From Polaribacter batillariae (lineage in GTDB: Bacteria; Bacteroidota; Bacteroidia; Flavobacteriales; Flavobacteriaceae), in NCBI RefSeq assembly GCF_017498485.1, contig NZ_CP071795.1, positions 1,736,001 to 1,800,000 on the forward strand: a stretch of DNA of 64,000 nt, in the 5' to 3' direction. A program made the translations under genes and the position numbers. Positions within the stretch are counted from its first letter, which is position 1. Each line of letters begins with the position of its first letter. Positions 63,171-64,000 of the stretch are shown in pieces. The notes below the pieces were generated by a model, which saw nothing but the letters and a program-made list of their open reading frames with translations, searched no databases and was not told where the DNA came from.

Positions 63171-64000
63171 CTATTCGTAGCCTGGATTTTGAGTTAAATT
63201 AGGGTTTTTATCCATCTCTCCTTGTGGAATAGGAAATTTATAATTTGCGTCGTTCCAACTTCTGGTTTCCCAAATTTCTTTTCCATCATTTATTAGGTTA
63301 CCATCGGTATCCATATCTACTCTGTAAATAGTTAAAACTTCACTATTTCCTGCTATTCCCCATCGCCTTATATCCCAAAAACGATGCTCTTCAAAAGCAA
63401 GTTCAATTCTACGTTCTCGTTTTACTCTTTTTCTTAATTCCGATTGATTAGTTAAAGAAATAGGTGGCATACTTACTCTGTTTCTAACAGTATTTATTGC
63501 ATCTACGGCCAAATCTAAATTTGTACCGGCTTCAATTAAGGCTTCTGCATAATTTAAATATACTTCTGCTAATCTAAGATGAATCCAATGTTGTGTACTA
63601 CGCTCATTATGGTTTCTGTCTTCTTGAATCATTTTTCTCATTCCATATCCAGTTCTAGTCCAATCGCCACTAGATGCAATACTTGCATTTCCTTCTGGTC
63701 TAAATTCCCATGTTTGCCCCTTCCATTCAACTCCATCATATAAAATCGAGGCTTCAAATCTTGGGTCTCTTCCTTCATATGGTTTACTAGAATCATAGCC
63801 AGAACCTGCTTCTTCTGGTAATAAACCAGTATCTTTCATCTCATATTGGTCTATTAAGTTTTGTGTTGGTCCTGTACCTCCCCATCCAGATATAGAAGTT
63901 GAAGATTTTGGGGTATTAAATAAGTTTGCCCAATGTATTTTATCTGGATCACTAAATTGAGTGTCGAAAATTACTTCAGATGCACCGTCTGTAACAAATA
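63171..64000 (-). CDS. SusD/RagB family nutrient-binding outer-membrane lipoprotein (partial, 5' end outside window)
   Basis: The frame is open from the window edge to the stop at 63171 (about 276 residues). SusD C-terminal landmarks are present: DPRFEASILYDGVEWKG, STQHWIHLRLAEVYLNYAEALIEAG, LAVDAINTVRNRVSMPPI, RVKRERRIELAFEEHRFWDIRRWG, and the final FPIPQGEMDKNPNLTQNPGYE. SusD proteins cap a SusC TonB-dependent transporter and bind glycans or other oligomers. The signal peptide, the N-terminal TPR part and the expected SusC gene lie beyond base 64000. The internal ATG at 63839 is not the real start because the family sequence continues upstream of it. Confidence 0.95.
   Translation of the reverse strand, partial: FVTDGASEVIFDTQFSDPDKIHWANLFNTPKSSTSISGWGGTGPTQNLIDQYEMKDTGLLPEEAGSGYDSSKPYEGRDPRFEASILYDGVEWKGQTWEFRPEGNASIASSGDWTRTGYGMRKMIQEDRNHNERSTQHWIHLRLAEVYLNYAEALIEAGTNLDLAVDAINTVRNRVSMPPISLTNQSELRKRVKRERRIELAFEEHRFWDIRRWGIAGNSEVLTIYRVDMDTDGNLINDGKEIWETRSWNDANYKFPIPQGEMDKNPNLTQNPGYE

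Noticed and set aside
63171..63839. SusD gene starting at the ATG at 63839
   Set aside because: The same frame continues upstream to the window edge with SusD-like sequence, so this ATG is internal.

Overview
The window is AT-rich DNA from a marine-type Flavobacteriaceae bacterium (Bacteroidota), close in style to Polaribacter or Tenacibaculum. This rests on type IX secretion (T9SS) C-terminal sorting domains, PorP/SprF, SusD, UnbV/VCBS and DUF5686 proteins, Bacteroidota -7 promoter boxes (TAnnTTTG), and an NrdB that carries its own ATP-cone. I see no tRNA, rRNA or CRISPR array.

Region 1 (1-32.1 kb, all minus strand) is a giant-adhesin cluster. In transcription order it holds a 1180-aa secreted protein with TSP3, cadherin-like and DUF11 parts; a 172-aa secreted protein; an 8538-aa cell-surface protein with a type B T9SS sorting domain; its PorP/SprF-type outer-membrane partner; and an OmpA/PD40-type protein cut by the window start. 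The layout resembles the sprB-sprF gliding adhesin loci. The giant has about 44 cadherin-like domains, long TSP3 calcium-binding stretches, and three sets of nearly identical internal DNA repeats.

Region 2 (32.1-46.6 kb) is chromosomal housekeeping and accessory genes: an LRR lipoprotein, a retropepsin-like protease with PDZ, a sulfatase, an L-domain lipoprotein, a DUF5686 outer-membrane protein, moaD, a DUF3817 protein, moaE, a COX15/CtaA heme A synthase, and an nrdB-nrdA pair in which the ATP-cone sits on NrdB rather than NrdA. REP-like palindromes and CAGT-rich minisatellites fill the gaps.

Region 3 (46.6-59.6 kb) is a mobile and decayed zone. It has an IS630 end fragment, a DUF4249 relic, a beta-helix lipoprotein, an ISXO2/IS1595 pseudogene, and two complementary partial IS630 copies. 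Between the IS630 copies lie a dead Lrp/AsnC gene and a two-gene module. The module is an S1-type serine protease with a GEVED domain and a C-terminal transmembrane tail, followed by a 1602-aa multi-lectin T9SS adhesin, and it ends in an 18-bp-stem terminator. The left IS630 copy keeps the 3' part, the right copy keeps the 5' part, and both keep the same middle of about 395 bp. That is what single-crossover integration of a circle into one IS630 would leave. This module is the best candidate for an undescribed system.

Region 4 (59.6-64 kb, minus strand) is the edge of a polysaccharide-utilisation-type locus: a SusD/RagB protein cut by the window end and a VCBS/UnbV lipoprotein.
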